DNA of 64,000 bases from JANNUT01 sp046331425 (GTDB lineage: Bacteria > Acidobacteriota > Polarisedimenticolia > J045), in assembly GCA_046331425.1 (NCBI GenBank), contig JAXLQU010000001.1:186001-250000 (forward strand), read 5' to 3'. The notes beneath the pieces are model-generated. The model did not search any database and was not told the DNA's origin. It was given only the letters and a program-made list of their open reading frames with translations. A program made the position numbers and the translations under genes. Of the stretch, positions 37,251 to 45,737 are shown piece by piece. The stretch's first letter is position 1, and every line of letters starts with the position of its first letter.

Positions 37251-38542
37251 GTGAGGCAGCTTTCACCACGACATCGACTGCAGGGCACGTTTCGTGTCCC
37301 GGGTGACAAGTCGATCAGCCACCGTGCGCTGCTGTTCGGTGCCGTGGCCAGCGGGAAGTCGCGCTTGCGAGGGTTGTCGCGCGGCGCCGATGTCGGTTCC
37401 ACTCGTCGTGTGCTCGAAGCGGCCGGTGTCGAGATCCGCGACGAAGGGGAGTCAGTGGTCGTCGAAGGACGCGGTTGGCGCGGACTGGACCAATCGAGTT
37501 CGAGACACTCGTCGATGGCGATTGCGGCAACTCTGGAACGAGCGCGCGCTTGTTGCTGGGATTGCTTGCGGCACGGCGGGGACGCTTTCGTTTGCACGGC
37601 GATGCCTCGCTCTCACGCCGCCCGATGAAACGCGTGACCGAATTGCTCTCGCACATGGGCGCCCGATTCGAGGGTGGTGACGGACTGCCATTGATCGTTC
37701 ATGGAGGCGATCTGCGGGCAGCCAACCTTTCGACCGCGGTGGCCAGCGCGCAGGTCAAGAGCGCGCTGATTCTTGCCGCCTTGCAAGCGTCCGGCACCAG
37801 CGTGATCGAGGAGCCGGCCGCCTCGCGCGATCACACCGAGCGGATGCTCGCTGCGATGGGCGCACCGTTGCAGACGGAAGGCGCCCGGGTCGTTCGAGTC
37901 ACTGGCGGGAATGCCGCACTCTCGCCGCTCGATCTGGATGTCCCCGGCGATCCGTCGTCGGCAGCGTTCGCGATCGCGCTGGCCTGTCTGCGACCCGGCA
38001 GCCAAGTGACGGTCGAGAATCTGTCGCTCAACCCGCGTCGCTTGGGGTTTTATCGCTTGCTCTCGCGAATGGGCGCACGCATCGAGTTCGCTCGAACCCA
38101 AGAGACCCCCGAACAGATCGGCTTCATCACCGCGATCGGTTCGCGCTTGCACGGCATTCAGGTCGAACCAGAAGAGATTGTCGACGCCATCGACGAGTTG
38201 CCGCTGCTCGCAACGGTCGCCGCGGCTGCAACCGGTCCCACCACGATCCGTGGGGCGGCTGAGTTGCGTCACAAAGAGAGCGATCGGATCACCAGCACCG
38301 TGGCGATGTTGCGTGCCTTTGGCGCCGTCATCGACGAGCTGCCGGATGGCTTCGAAATTTCTGGCGACACCGCGTTCGTGCCGGCGCATGTCGACGCCCA
38401 CAGCGATCATCGAATCGCGATGTCGGCCACGATCGCTGCCGCCTTGGCGCCTGAGCCGTCGACGTTGCACGGCAGCGAGTGGGTTCGGATCTCGTACCCT
38501 GGATTCTTCGATGATCTCGCGCGACTGAGTGCCGGCGACTGA
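37251..38542 (+). CDS. aroA: 3-phosphoshikimate 1-carboxyvinyltransferase (one apparent frameshift)
   Basis: EPSP synthase, the sixth shikimate step. The N-terminal frame from GTG 37251 has FRVPGDKSISHRALLFGAVA and GADVGSTRRVLEAAGVEIRD and breaks at about 37475-37490. A single missing base there connects it to PIEFETLVDGDCGNSGTSAR, the canonical CGNSGT motif, then LSRRPMKRVTELLSHMGARF, SAQVKSALILAALQASG, AELRHKESDRITSTVAMLRA and DHRIAMSATIAAALAP. All substrate-binding residues are recovered once corrected. As with trpB, an error in the assembly is more likely than a mutation in an essential gene. It starts 40 bases after the DAHP synthase gene and converges with the POTRA gene only 14 bases away. 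Confidence 0.9.
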
Positions 38543-38556
38543 TCGACACCAAGCGT

Positions 38557-39621
38557 CTATTGCACGATCAATGTCACGTCGACGACCGCGCGCGCACGAT
38601 CGGGCTGCTTGAGCGCCTGAAGAAATACCGTTTTTCCGTCGCCGCGCCGCTTCTTCACCGACGCTGCCAACAGGTGCTCGAACCGTTCCAACACGCGTTC
38701 ATCGTAGCGAGTGCCCGGTTTCACCGGCCATTGCTGCTCTAGGTCGCGCGTGGACGCCGGGTCGAGTCCCGAGATCGTCAAGCGGCCCATGCGAAACACC
38801 GGTCCTTCATCCACCCGGATCACCAACTGAAGCAGCGGCGGCTGTGGCTGCAGTTGCCGATCGATCTTGTAGCGGACATCGACGTGGCCGAGTGCGCCGT
38901 AGAGCGCGCGCAGTTGCCCGCTCACGACCGACATCGCCGCAGGGTCGGCGAGTTCGTTGAGGTCCTTGGGCAAGGTGGCGTCGAGCTGTGTGGTCGTCAG
39001 CGCACGGTTTCCAGCCCAGCGGGGCTTTGCGATCTTGAACGCGACCCCCTGTCGCAACGCAGCGCTTGCCTTGACGCCGCGACATCGATCGCTTGCGGCT
39101 GTCGGCGCGAGTGTCAGCTCTGAAACAGCCGCGGCCGCGTATCCCTTGCGCTGCAGCAGTGCAATCGGCCCCGAGACCAACGCCTTGCTGAACTGTGCGC
39201 GCGAGAAGTTTTCGCCAATCAGCGGCTCGAGCGGCTCGCGCAACAGAGCGCTCGGAATCGCGCTCGCGCCCGAAACGTCGACGGAACACAGCACAACGTC
39301 GGCCCCTGTGACGCGGAATCGTTGCACGAGCCCGCCGGTCAGCTCATCGGCGGCGAGCCGCACCTCGACATGACCCGGCAGCGCGCGCGATGCCAGGCGT
39401 GCCTCCAGGGCCGCAACCACCAACGGTAGGCGCGGATCGGTTTCGCCAAGCGTGCCTGTGAACCCGGGAACCGCACGTGCGATCGCCTGCAACAAGTCAT
39501 CGTCACGAAACCAGATGAAGTTGTCGAAATCGACGCGCAGCGCCGCCTCGTCGGCGTTTGCCCGAAAGCAACCGACAAGCAACAGGCACAACCACAACGA
39601 CAACCGCGCTACTCGCACCAC
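38557..39621 (-). CDS. secreted POTRA-repeat protein without a beta-barrel
   Basis: A 354-residue exported protein. The N-terminal segment ARLSLWLCLLLVGCFRANAD is either a lipoprotein signal (LVGC) or a signal peptide cut after RANA. The rest resembles consecutive POTRA domains of TamA/BamA: FDNFIWFRDDDLLQAIARAV, SVDVSGASAIPSALLREPLE, IAKPRWAGNRALTTTQLDAT and RVDEGPVFRMGRLTISGLDP with the following PGTRYDERVLERFEHLL. The protein ends after the last POTRA (VVDVTLIVQ), where BamA/TamA would continue into a 16-strand barrel. GAGGA lies 5 bases before the GTG at 39621. It could be a periplasmic chaperone or partner of an outer-membrane assembly system. Confidence 0.75.
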   Translation of the reverse strand: MVRVARLSLWLCLLLVGCFRANADEAALRVDFDNFIWFRDDDLLQAIARAVPGFTGTLGETDPRLPLVVAALEARLASRALPGHVEVRLAADELTGGLVQRFRVTGADVVLCSVDVSGASAIPSALLREPLEPLIGENFSRAQFSKALVSGPIALLQRKGYAAAAVSELTLAPTAASDRCRGVKASAALRQGVAFKIAKPRWAGNRALTTTQLDATLPKDLNELADPAAMSVVSGQLRALYGALGHVDVRYKIDRQLQPQPPLLQLVIRVDEGPVFRMGRLTISGLDPASTRDLEQQWPVKPGTRYDERVLERFEHLLAASVKKRRGDGKTVFLQALKQPDRARAVVDVTLIVQ

Positions 39622-39682
39622 GCCAGTCCTCGAAAGGCGGCCGCGATCTTCCGGGCCGCCTTCGAGACTGTCAAGCTGCGCT

Positions 39683-40273
39683 TCAATTTGCGGCGGACGA
39701 GCCTGCCCATTCGCCGGCGCGAACCAAGACGCGCTTGGCCAGTTCACCCGACGGCGGCATGCGGCCGGCCGGCAGCAGTTCGCGCGCTTCCTCGGCATGG
39801 CGTTGCTGCAGCCATTGCTGAAACGCCACGAACCGCGCGCTGGAGGCCAATCGCTCGCCGATTGCTTCGACCTGGCCGAAGACCACCTTGCCGCCGCGAT
39901 AGCGCAGTGACACCCGTTCGACGTCGGCCGGTAGGCCAAGCGCTCGATGCAGATCGCTGGTCTGCGTGATGGTGAGGGTCACCACATCGCCGCGCTCGAC
40001 GACATCGCTGATCTGACGTCGTAGGTTCACGGCCCATTCGGCCGAGAGCCCCTCCAGCAGTTCGGCTTTGTTGCTGACGACACCGGCGGTGAGATCTTTC
40101 CAGGAGAGGTCATCGGCCAACAAGGCGGCAACCGCTGTGCGACTTTGCTGCATGCTGTGGAACAGTTGAGCGCTGCGCTTTTCCAGCGATCCGGCTTGTG
40201 CACTCAGACCTGAAATGAGCAGCGTGATTCCGAACGCAAGTACGACCGACAACAGGGTGGGAGTCTTCTGCAT
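39683..40273 (-). CDS. exported NTF2/SnoaL-like protein
   Basis: A 196-residue protein with a signal peptide (LLSVVLAFGITLLISGLSAQA) and a probable NTF2-like cone fold (LLADDLSWKDLTAGVVSNKA, VVTLTITQTSDLHRALG, VERVSLRYRGGKVVFGQVEA). No catalytic residues can be assigned. The ATG at 40273 has AGAGGTG 5 bases upstream and gives the correct signal peptide. It lies 61 bases upstream of the POTRA gene on the same strand; the two exported proteins may work together. A 225-base divergent region separates it from aroE. Confidence 0.65.
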   Translation of the reverse strand: MQKTPTLLSVVLAFGITLLISGLSAQAGSLEKRSAQLFHSMQQSRTAVAALLADDLSWKDLTAGVVSNKAELLEGLSAEWAVNLRRQISDVVERGDVVTLTITQTSDLHRALGLPADVERVSLRYRGGKVVFGQVEAIGERLASSARFVAFQQWLQQRHAEEARELLPAGRMPPSGELAKRVLVRAGEWAGSSAAN

Positions 40274-40498
40274 GGCACACCTCTTACGTGGGCGTCGCCA
40301 CGGTGGCAACGCTGTGAAGGTTCTCGAATCGAATCGTTCACTCGGAAATTCGGAGCGGCCGCTCCAGGCTCTCGGTAGTTGTTGCGGGCAAACGTAACCG
40401 TCGTTCTCGTGCGCCGCCGTCAGCAACGCGTCAAGCTCTGTCTCGCTTCGGTAAACAGAACGGACTCGCGGCGTCGAAGTTTCGGTTAGCATCCAAGA

Positions 40499-41380
40499 AT
40501 GTCGAGAAGCGGTCAGGACAGAACGCGGGGATTGCGATTAGCCCTGTTGGGCCACCCGGTTGAGCACAGCCGATCGGCCCAACTGTTCGAGGCTCAAGCG
40601 GCGCGGGGCGGCGTACCGGTCGATTACGAACTGATCGATACTCCGGCCAGTCAGTTGCATCCAACACTCGAACGATTGCGAGCAGGGGTATGGGATGGGG
40701 TCAACATCACCGTCCCACACAAGGCGATGGCGGCTCACGCCTGCGATCGCCTCGATGCGGTGGCGAAGGCCAGCGGTGCCGTCAATGTCGTGCGTCGCGA
40801 GCCGGATGGTTCGCTGAGCGGCTTCAACACCGATGCGGCGGGATTCCTCGATGCGCTGGCCTCGCATGGGCCACGCGCGCATGCCGCGCTGCGATCGGGT
40901 GCCAGCGTGTTGATGGTAGGAGATGGCGGCGCGGCGCGCGGGATCTGTTCGGCGCTGGCGGCGTTCGGTGTTCAGATCATGGTGCTGTCGCGCCTTCCTG
41001 CGAGGGCTGCGACGCAATTCGTGCCCGGACTCGCCGCGCGATGTTGCGACTACGGCGATCCTGCGGTCGTGGCGCATCTGGCGACAACGGTGTTGATCGT
41101 GCAGGCGACATCGCTCGGCATGCAGCCCAACCTTGATGCGTCCCCCTTGCTCCCGTGGTCGTCGGTCAACCAGCAGCACTGCGTCGTCGACCTGATCTAC
41201 AGTCCCTGGTTCACACGATTCATGGAACATGCGCACGAGCGCGGCGCCTTCACGCTGAATGGATGGCCGATGCTGGTTCACCAGGCGGCACGCGCCCTGG
41301 AGATCTGGGCCGGGCCGGGCACCGGTCCGCGCTTGATCGCCGCCGCAGAGGCGCTGGAGGCGCGCAGCCCGAGCCTGTGA
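40499..41380 (+). CDS. aroE: shikimate dehydrogenase
   Basis: A 293-residue NADPH-dependent enzyme reducing 3-dehydroshikimate to shikimate. The substrate site is GHPVEHSRSAQLFEAQ, the catalytic Lys lies in GVNITVPHKAMAAHACD and the Asp in GFNTDAAGFLDAL. The cofactor loop is VLMVGDGGAARGICSALAAF, and the C-terminal GWPMLVHQAARALEIWAG follows the family. It opens the second aro run (aroE, HATPase-like, aroC, aroKB, aroQ). No strong ribosome binding site precedes the ATG. Confidence 0.95.
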   Translation: MSRSGQDRTRGLRLALLGHPVEHSRSAQLFEAQAARGGVPVDYELIDTPASQLHPTLERLRAGVWDGVNITVPHKAMAAHACDRLDAVAKASGAVNVVRREPDGSLSGFNTDAAGFLDALASHGPRAHAALRSGASVLMVGDGGAARGICSALAAFGVQIMVLSRLPARAATQFVPGLAARCCDYGDPAVVAHLATTVLIVQATSLGMQPNLDASPLLPWSSVNQQHCVVDLIYSPWFTRFMEHAHERGAFTLNGWPMLVHQAARALEIWAGPGTGPRLIAAAEALEARSPSL

Positions 41381-41488
41381 GCCCTTCGCCCTGGCCGGTT
41401 TCCAGCGGATTGGGTGGCGCGAATCGAGGCCCGGACCTATCTCCTAGGCAATCGCGCCGTGGGTCATCGGGCGACGAAGGAGAGTTTC

Positions 41489-41941
41489 GTGACGACCGTC
41501 CTCGAGGCTCCGGCCTCTGCAGCAACGACCACAGCACCCCGCACCGAAGAGATCGCTCAGTCAGCCATCGCCGCCGCCGAATCTGCCAAGGGCGATCGGC
41601 ACGTCGCGTTGATCGGCCAACTGGCGCACGATCTTCCTTCGATCGAACCGAGCGTTGCGCCGCTGTTGCAAGCCACGCTGATCACGTTGCTCACCGCGGC
41701 GATCACCCGCACCGAGCGAGGGATCGTCGCGTTGGCCGCGCGTGCGGTGCCGAACACCGAGGGGCCGAGTTTGGTTCGGATCACCGTCACCGACACAGGG
41801 ATCGGCCGCGCCACCGGATACGCCTACGATGCCTGCGCACCGTTGGTCGATCGATTCGGAGGCAGTCTGTCGGTCGAGAGCGCGCCCGGCGTCGGGAGTT
41901 GTTTCACGCTGGAGTTCGATCCGTCGCGCCCCGCGCGTTAG
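41489..41941 (+). CDS. degenerate HATPase-like protein of unknown function
   Basis: A 150-residue protein between aroE and aroC. The C-terminal half aligns by eye with a histidine-kinase ATPase domain: an N-box-like LLQATLITLLTAAITRTERG in which the catalytic Asn is replaced, a G1 box VRITVTDTGIGRAT, and the terminal FGGSLSVESAPGVGSCFTLE. The G2 (GLGL) box is absent. There is no phosphoacceptor or sensor domain; residues 1-60 are Ala-rich with a short helical segment (SAIAAAESAKGDRHVALIGQ). It probably does not hydrolyse ATP. The GTG at 41489 is supported by GAAGGAGAG ending 4 bases upstream. aroC follows 58 bases later, so it is likely cotranscribed with shikimate genes. Confidence 0.65.
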   Translation: MTTVLEAPASAATTTAPRTEEIAQSAIAAAESAKGDRHVALIGQLAHDLPSIEPSVAPLLQATLITLLTAAITRTERGIVALAARAVPNTEGPSLVRITVTDTGIGRATGYAYDACAPLVDRFGGSLSVESAPGVGSCFTLEFDPSRPAR

Positions 41942-41999
41942 GTTAAGTCGCGCTGTCGCCCGTTCGCGCTGGTCCGTAGAATGCGGCAGGAGGCGTGAG

Positions 42000-43157
42000 A
42001 TGTCGGTGCTTCGCTACCTGACCGCGGGTGAATCGCACGGACCGATGTTGGTCGGGATCCTGGAGGGACTGCCCGCCGGAATCCCGCTGTCCGAAGCGGA
42101 CCTGCTTCCACGGATGCGACGACGCCAAGGGGGCTACGGTCGCGGCAAGCGGATGAGTATCGAGCCCGACTTGCCCCAAATCGTTTCGGGCTTGTGGCAA
42201 GGGGCTACCAGCGGATCACCTCTGGCCGTGTTGGTCGAGAACAAATCGAATCGACAGGATCGGTCCCAGAAGCGACGCACGGTTCCGCGCGCCGGCCACG
42301 CCGATCTGCCCGGAATCCTCAAGTACGGGTTTGACGATGCCAATCCGGTGATCGAACGTGCGTCGGCTCGCGAGACCACGATGCGCGTTGCGCTAGGCGC
42401 GGTTGCTTGCCGGTTCTTGGAGTTGTTGGGCGCGCGCCTGTGCGGACACGTGATTGCGTTCGGCGGTGTGGAGGCGCCGACCTTGGCTGACGCAATCACG
42501 CCCGATCGATTGGAGGCGGCTCGCGACGAATCCGAAGTCGCGTGCTGCGACCCGGCGACCTCGACCGCGATGATCGCGCGCGTCGACGAAGCCCGCGATC
42601 GCGGCGAAACGCTCGGCGGGCGAATCGAGTTGGTGGTTTGGGGTCTGCCTCCCGGCCTCGGTACGTATGCGCAGTGGGATCGTCGTCTCGATGCGCGCCT
42701 GTCGCAGATCCTGATGTCGATACCATCGGTCAAAGAGGTTGAACTTGGCGACGCACTCTCGGTGGCGCGTGAGTTTGGCCGCGGCGCCCACGATGTGATC
42801 GTGCGCGATCGCGACCAGTTGACACGCAGCAGCAATCGCGCGGGTGGTCTGGAAGGTGGAATCACGAACGGTATGCCGCTGGTGGTGCGGATCACGCTCA
42901 AGCCGATCAGCACACAGCGCAAGCCGCTGCCGTCGGTCGATCTCGATACGGGCGAGACCGTCGAAGGGCGGTACATTCGCAGCGACGTGGCGGTCTTGCC
43001 GGCGGCAGCCGTGATCGCTGAATCGCTGGCAGCCCTGGTCTTGGCCGATGCGGTCTTGGAAAAATTCGGGGCCGACCGGTTAGGCGATATCGAGATCGCG
43101 CTGGCCGCGTATCTCGCCCGTCTTCCGCGCTTCTCGTCGACCGATCCAGTCCCGTGA
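42000..43157 (+). CDS. aroC: chorismate synthase
   Basis: A 385-residue FMN-dependent enzyme converting EPSP to chorismate. Signatures include LTAGESHGPMLVGILEGLPA, RRRQGGYGRGKRMSIE, PRAGHADLPGILKYG, ERASARETTMRVALGAVACR, SSNRAGGLEGGITNGMPLVV and the C-terminal RSDVAVLPAAAVIAESLAAL. The ATG at 42000 is fixed by AGGAGG 6 bases upstream. The stop overlaps the GTG of the aroK-aroB fusion. Confidence 0.97.
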   Translation: MSVLRYLTAGESHGPMLVGILEGLPAGIPLSEADLLPRMRRRQGGYGRGKRMSIEPDLPQIVSGLWQGATSGSPLAVLVENKSNRQDRSQKRRTVPRAGHADLPGILKYGFDDANPVIERASARETTMRVALGAVACRFLELLGARLCGHVIAFGGVEAPTLADAITPDRLEAARDESEVACCDPATSTAMIARVDEARDRGETLGGRIELVVWGLPPGLGTYAQWDRRLDARLSQILMSIPSVKEVELGDALSVAREFGRGAHDVIVRDRDQLTRSSNRAGGLEGGITNGMPLVVRITLKPISTQRKPLPSVDLDTGETVEGRYIRSDVAVLPAAAVIAESLAALVLADAVLEKFGADRLGDIEIALAAYLARLPRFSSTDPVP

Positions 43158-44803
43158 GCGACGAGAGTCACCGGGCCGGTGCACCGCGCGATCTGGTGTT
43201 GTCGGGGCCGATGGGCGCCGGCAAGTCCACGGTCGGCAAACAGCTCGCTCGCTGCCTCTCGCTGCGATTCTCCGATTTGGATCGACGAATCGTCGAGCGC
43301 GAGGAGCGGCAGATTGCCGCGTTGTTTGCCGAAGGTGAGGCCCGCTTTCGTCAGGCCGAAGCGGGCGCGGTGCAGGCTTGGTTGAATCGTCCTGCGAGTG
43401 CACCGCCCGAAGTTCTGGCCCTTGGCGGCGGCACGCTCGAGAACTCCGAGCTGGCGGAGGCATTGGAACGTCGCGCCACGATCGTCGGTCTGTCTGCGCC
43501 GGTCGATGAGTTGCTCGGGCGTTTGGACGAGGCTGCGATCGCGGCACGTCCGCTGCTGTCGCAAGCGACCGACAGACACAGCGCGTTGACGGCGTTGATC
43601 GAATCACGAAGACAGGGGTACTCGCGTGCTGCCGTGCAGATCGATACCAGCGGCTTGACGGCTGAGAGCGTGGTAATCGCTGTGCTGCGCGCGCTCTATT
43701 CGCCTCAGTCGGGACCGTGGCGAACCGAAGCGACACCACTGTGTCCCGCTGAGCCGTCCTCCCAGAGTGTGACGTTCGGGCGAGGAGCCGTGCCTTTCGT
43801 TGCGACACGACGAGCCGCCTTGCTGTGGGATTCGAATTTGCCGTCGTGGCAGAGTCAGCCGCTGTTGCAGATCTGCCGGGCGCGTGTCGACGATCGCCTG
43901 ATCGAGTTGCCGCAACCGGGCGGGGAAGCCGCCAAAACGCCTGAAGTGTTGTTATCGCTGTGGCGCACGTTACTGCAAGCCGGCGTCGACAAGGACACGC
44001 CGTTGTGGGTCGCAGGCGGCGGCACGCTCACCGATCTGGGTGGATTCGTCGCGCACAGCTTCAAGCGTGGCCTCGAGCTTCAGCTCTTGCCGACCACGTT
44101 GCTGGGGCAACTCGACGCAGCACTGGGCGGTAAGAACGGAATCAATCTCGACACCGCGAAGAACGCCATCGGCACCACGCGATTGCCCCATGCGGTGCAC
44201 ATCGACCCGTTGTTTTTGCTCAGCCTGCCCGAGCCCGAAGTGCGTGGAGCGATGGCCGAAGCGCTCAAGAGCGGGCTGATCGGCGATCCGGGACTCGTGG
44301 CCACGATCGAGCGGGAGACTCCGGCGATCTCCGAGAAGTGCCTGCCGGTGTTGGAGTCGATCGCCCAGCGCGCCGCAGCGGTGAAGCTCCAGATCGTGGC
44401 TCGCGACCTGGATGAAAAAGACGAGCGCCGATTGTTGAACTTCGGTCACACGCTCGGGCACGCCTTGGAAACCGTCGGTGCGCGGCGAGGCCGCCCGATC
44501 GCGCATGGCGACGCGGTCGCCATCGGGATGGTGTTCGCCACCTATCTGGCGGCACGACTAGGTGTTTTGGAAGAGTCATCGTTGCTCGATCGATTGCCGG
44601 GGGTGCTGAAACGGCTGGGACTGCCTTCGGCGCCGGCACCGATGAGGGACGACGAGCGCCATGAGGTTCTGGCCGCACTGATGCATGACAAGAAACGACA
44701 CAGCGGTGTTAACGTCTGGGTCTTGCCGCGTGGTGCCGGGCGCTTGGTGTGCCGCACGGTCGACGAGTTGGATGTAGCCCAAACACTGGAGCAGTTCACA
44801 TGA
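43154..44803 (+). CDS. aroKB: shikimate kinase / 3-dehydroquinate synthase fusion
   Basis: A 549-residue bifunctional protein. Residues 1-180 are shikimate kinase: P-loop LVLSGPMGAGKSTVGKQLAR, the shikimate-binding DLDRRIVEREER, and LALGGGTLENSELAEAL. Residues from about 185 are 3-dehydroquinate synthase: NAD-site WVAGGGTLTDLGGFVAHSFK, LLGQLDAALGGKNGINL, metal/catalytic motifs AMAEALKSGLIGDP, LNFGHTLGHALE with His, and HGDAVAIGMVFATYLAARLG, then MHDKKRHSGVNVWVLP. Both sets of catalytic motifs look intact. The fusion links step 2 and step 5 of the pathway. The GTG overlaps aroC; the stop overlaps aroQ (ATGA). Confidence 0.95.
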   Translation: MSDESHRAGAPRDLVLSGPMGAGKSTVGKQLARCLSLRFSDLDRRIVEREERQIAALFAEGEARFRQAEAGAVQAWLNRPASAPPEVLALGGGTLENSELAEALERRATIVGLSAPVDELLGRLDEAAIAARPLLSQATDRHSALTALIESRRQGYSRAAVQIDTSGLTAESVVIAVLRALYSPQSGPWRTEATPLCPAEPSSQSVTFGRGAVPFVATRRAALLWDSNLPSWQSQPLLQICRARVDDRLIELPQPGGEAAKTPEVLLSLWRTLLQAGVDKDTPLWVAGGGTLTDLGGFVAHSFKRGLELQLLPTTLLGQLDAALGGKNGINLDTAKNAIGTTRLPHAVHIDPLFLLSLPEPEVRGAMAEALKSGLIGDPGLVATIERETPAISEKCLPVLESIAQRAAAVKLQIVARDLDEKDERRLLNFGHTLGHALETVGARRGRPIAHGDAVAIGMVFATYLAARLGVLEESSLLDRLPGVLKRLGLPSAPAPMRDDERHEVLAALMHDKKRHSGVNVWVLPRGAGRLVCRTVDELDVAQTLEQFT

Positions 44804-45234
44804 GAAGAATCCTCCTGTTGCATGGACCCAACCTCAATCGACTCGGACGGCGCGACGTTCATCACTACGGCACCGCGAGTCATTCCGAGTTGGTCGAGCA
44901 GGTGAAGTTCTGGGCTCAGGAGCGCGACGCCACCGTGCGGGCCTTCCAGTCGAATCACGAAGGCTCATTGATCGATGCGTTGCAAGAGCAGGGCGATTGG
45001 GCCGACGGCGCGCTGGTCAACTTCGGCGCGCTATCACACAGCAGCTACGCACTGCACGACGCACTCGTCGACTACGGGAAGCCGGTGGTTGAAGTCCACC
45101 TGTCGAAGATTTCGGAGCGCGAGCCGTGGCGACGGATCAGCGTGACACGTCCTGCGTGCGTCGATGGAGTGGAGGGTTTGGGGCCCGAGGGTTACCGCAT
45201 CGCACTCGAGGCGTTGCTCCACCACTTGAACTGA
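44800..45234 (+). CDS. aroQ: 3-dehydroquinate dehydratase, type II
   Basis: A 144-residue flavodoxin-like enzyme converting 3-dehydroquinate to 3-dehydroshikimate. The N-terminal LLLHGPNLNRLGRRDVHHYG holds the catalytic Tyr, FQSNHEGSLIDALQEQ and LVNFGALSHSSYALHDAL the binding Asn and catalytic His, and VEVHLSKISEREPWRRIS the active-site lid. With aroF, aroB, aroE, aroK, aroA and aroC it completes the seven-step pathway in this window. ATGA overlap with aroKB; the selenoprotein candidate begins 33 bases downstream. Confidence 0.95.
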   Translation: MRRILLLHGPNLNRLGRRDVHHYGTASHSELVEQVKFWAQERDATVRAFQSNHEGSLIDALQEQGDWADGALVNFGALSHSSYALHDALVDYGKPVVEVHLSKISEREPWRRISVTRPACVDGVEGLGPEGYRIALEALLHHLN

Positions 45235-45267
45235 TAGAGGATCCGCACCCGACCCCAGGAGCCGTGC

Positions 45268-45615
45268 ATGCCGGCCACGATCGATTGGTACTACCACCGG
45301 CGCAGTTGAACGACGTGCGCCCGCGCGCAGGAGTTTCTTGCGCGACACGACATCGAGGTCATCGAGCAGGTCGACGCGCTCAAGGTCAAGTTCGACCGCG
45401 ATCAAGCGTTGGCGCTGGCGCGTCAGGCGAGTCGCCTGCTGGTCAACCGGCAGCGCGAGCTTCTGGATTTCGATCTGTCGAGTGCCCCGCCGACCGAGGC
45501 CGAGCTGGCGGGGGTGATCTTGGGGCCGTCGGGCAACCTGCGGGCCCCCGCGATTCGGGTCGGATCGGTATTCGCTGTCGGATTTAGCGAAGAGATGTTC
45601 CGCAGACTGCTGTAA
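45268..45615 (+). CDS. ArsC/Spx-like thioredoxin-fold protein with in-frame UGA (probable selenoprotein)
   Basis: A 115-codon gene whose codon 14 is TGA (45307-45309); the frame is otherwise open from ATG 45268 to TAA 45615. AGGAG lies 7 bases before the ATG. The translation starts MPATIDWYYHRRS-U-TTCARA, so the UGA occupies the first position of a CxxC-type redox motif (U-T-T-C), directly after the first beta strand of a thioredoxin fold. LRAPAIRVGSVFAVGFSEEM further on fits the cis-Pro loop of ArsC/Spx proteins. A SECIS-like hairpin follows the UGA. ArsC-family selenoproteins are an established family, so Sec at this site is plausible. A nonsense error of a Cys codon (TGC) is the alternative. 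Redox function is inferred; the substrate is unknown. Likely cotranscribed with aroQ. Confidence 0.8.
45314..45349 (+). promoter_or_regulatory. candidate bacterial SECIS element
   Basis: Starting 4 bases after the in-frame UGA: a lower stem cgtg/cacg (45314-45317 with 45346-45349), an internal loop, then an 8-bp upper stem cgcgcagg (45324-45331) pairing with cttgcgcg (45337-45344; one G-U). The apical loop is aguuu (45332-45336), containing a GU. The loop begins 22 bases after the UGA, within the range known for bacterial SECIS elements, which need a G near the 5' side of the apical loop. Confidence 0.65.
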
Positions 45616-45737
45616 CGAGGGCCAACCTGGCCTGTTTCCGGAGGTTGGACTAGCTTCTCCATGCCTGCACGGCGAAGGGACCGCCCATTCGTCACAACTG
45701 TGACGAAGCGCCACCGGCAGAATGCGACGCAGACCTC

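Noticed and set aside
45307..45309. UGA in the ArsC-like gene as a simple pseudogene stop
   Set aside because: It falls exactly on the redox-motif position, has a well-placed hairpin and an intact frame on both sides; selenocysteine explains it better, although read error cannot be excluded without data.
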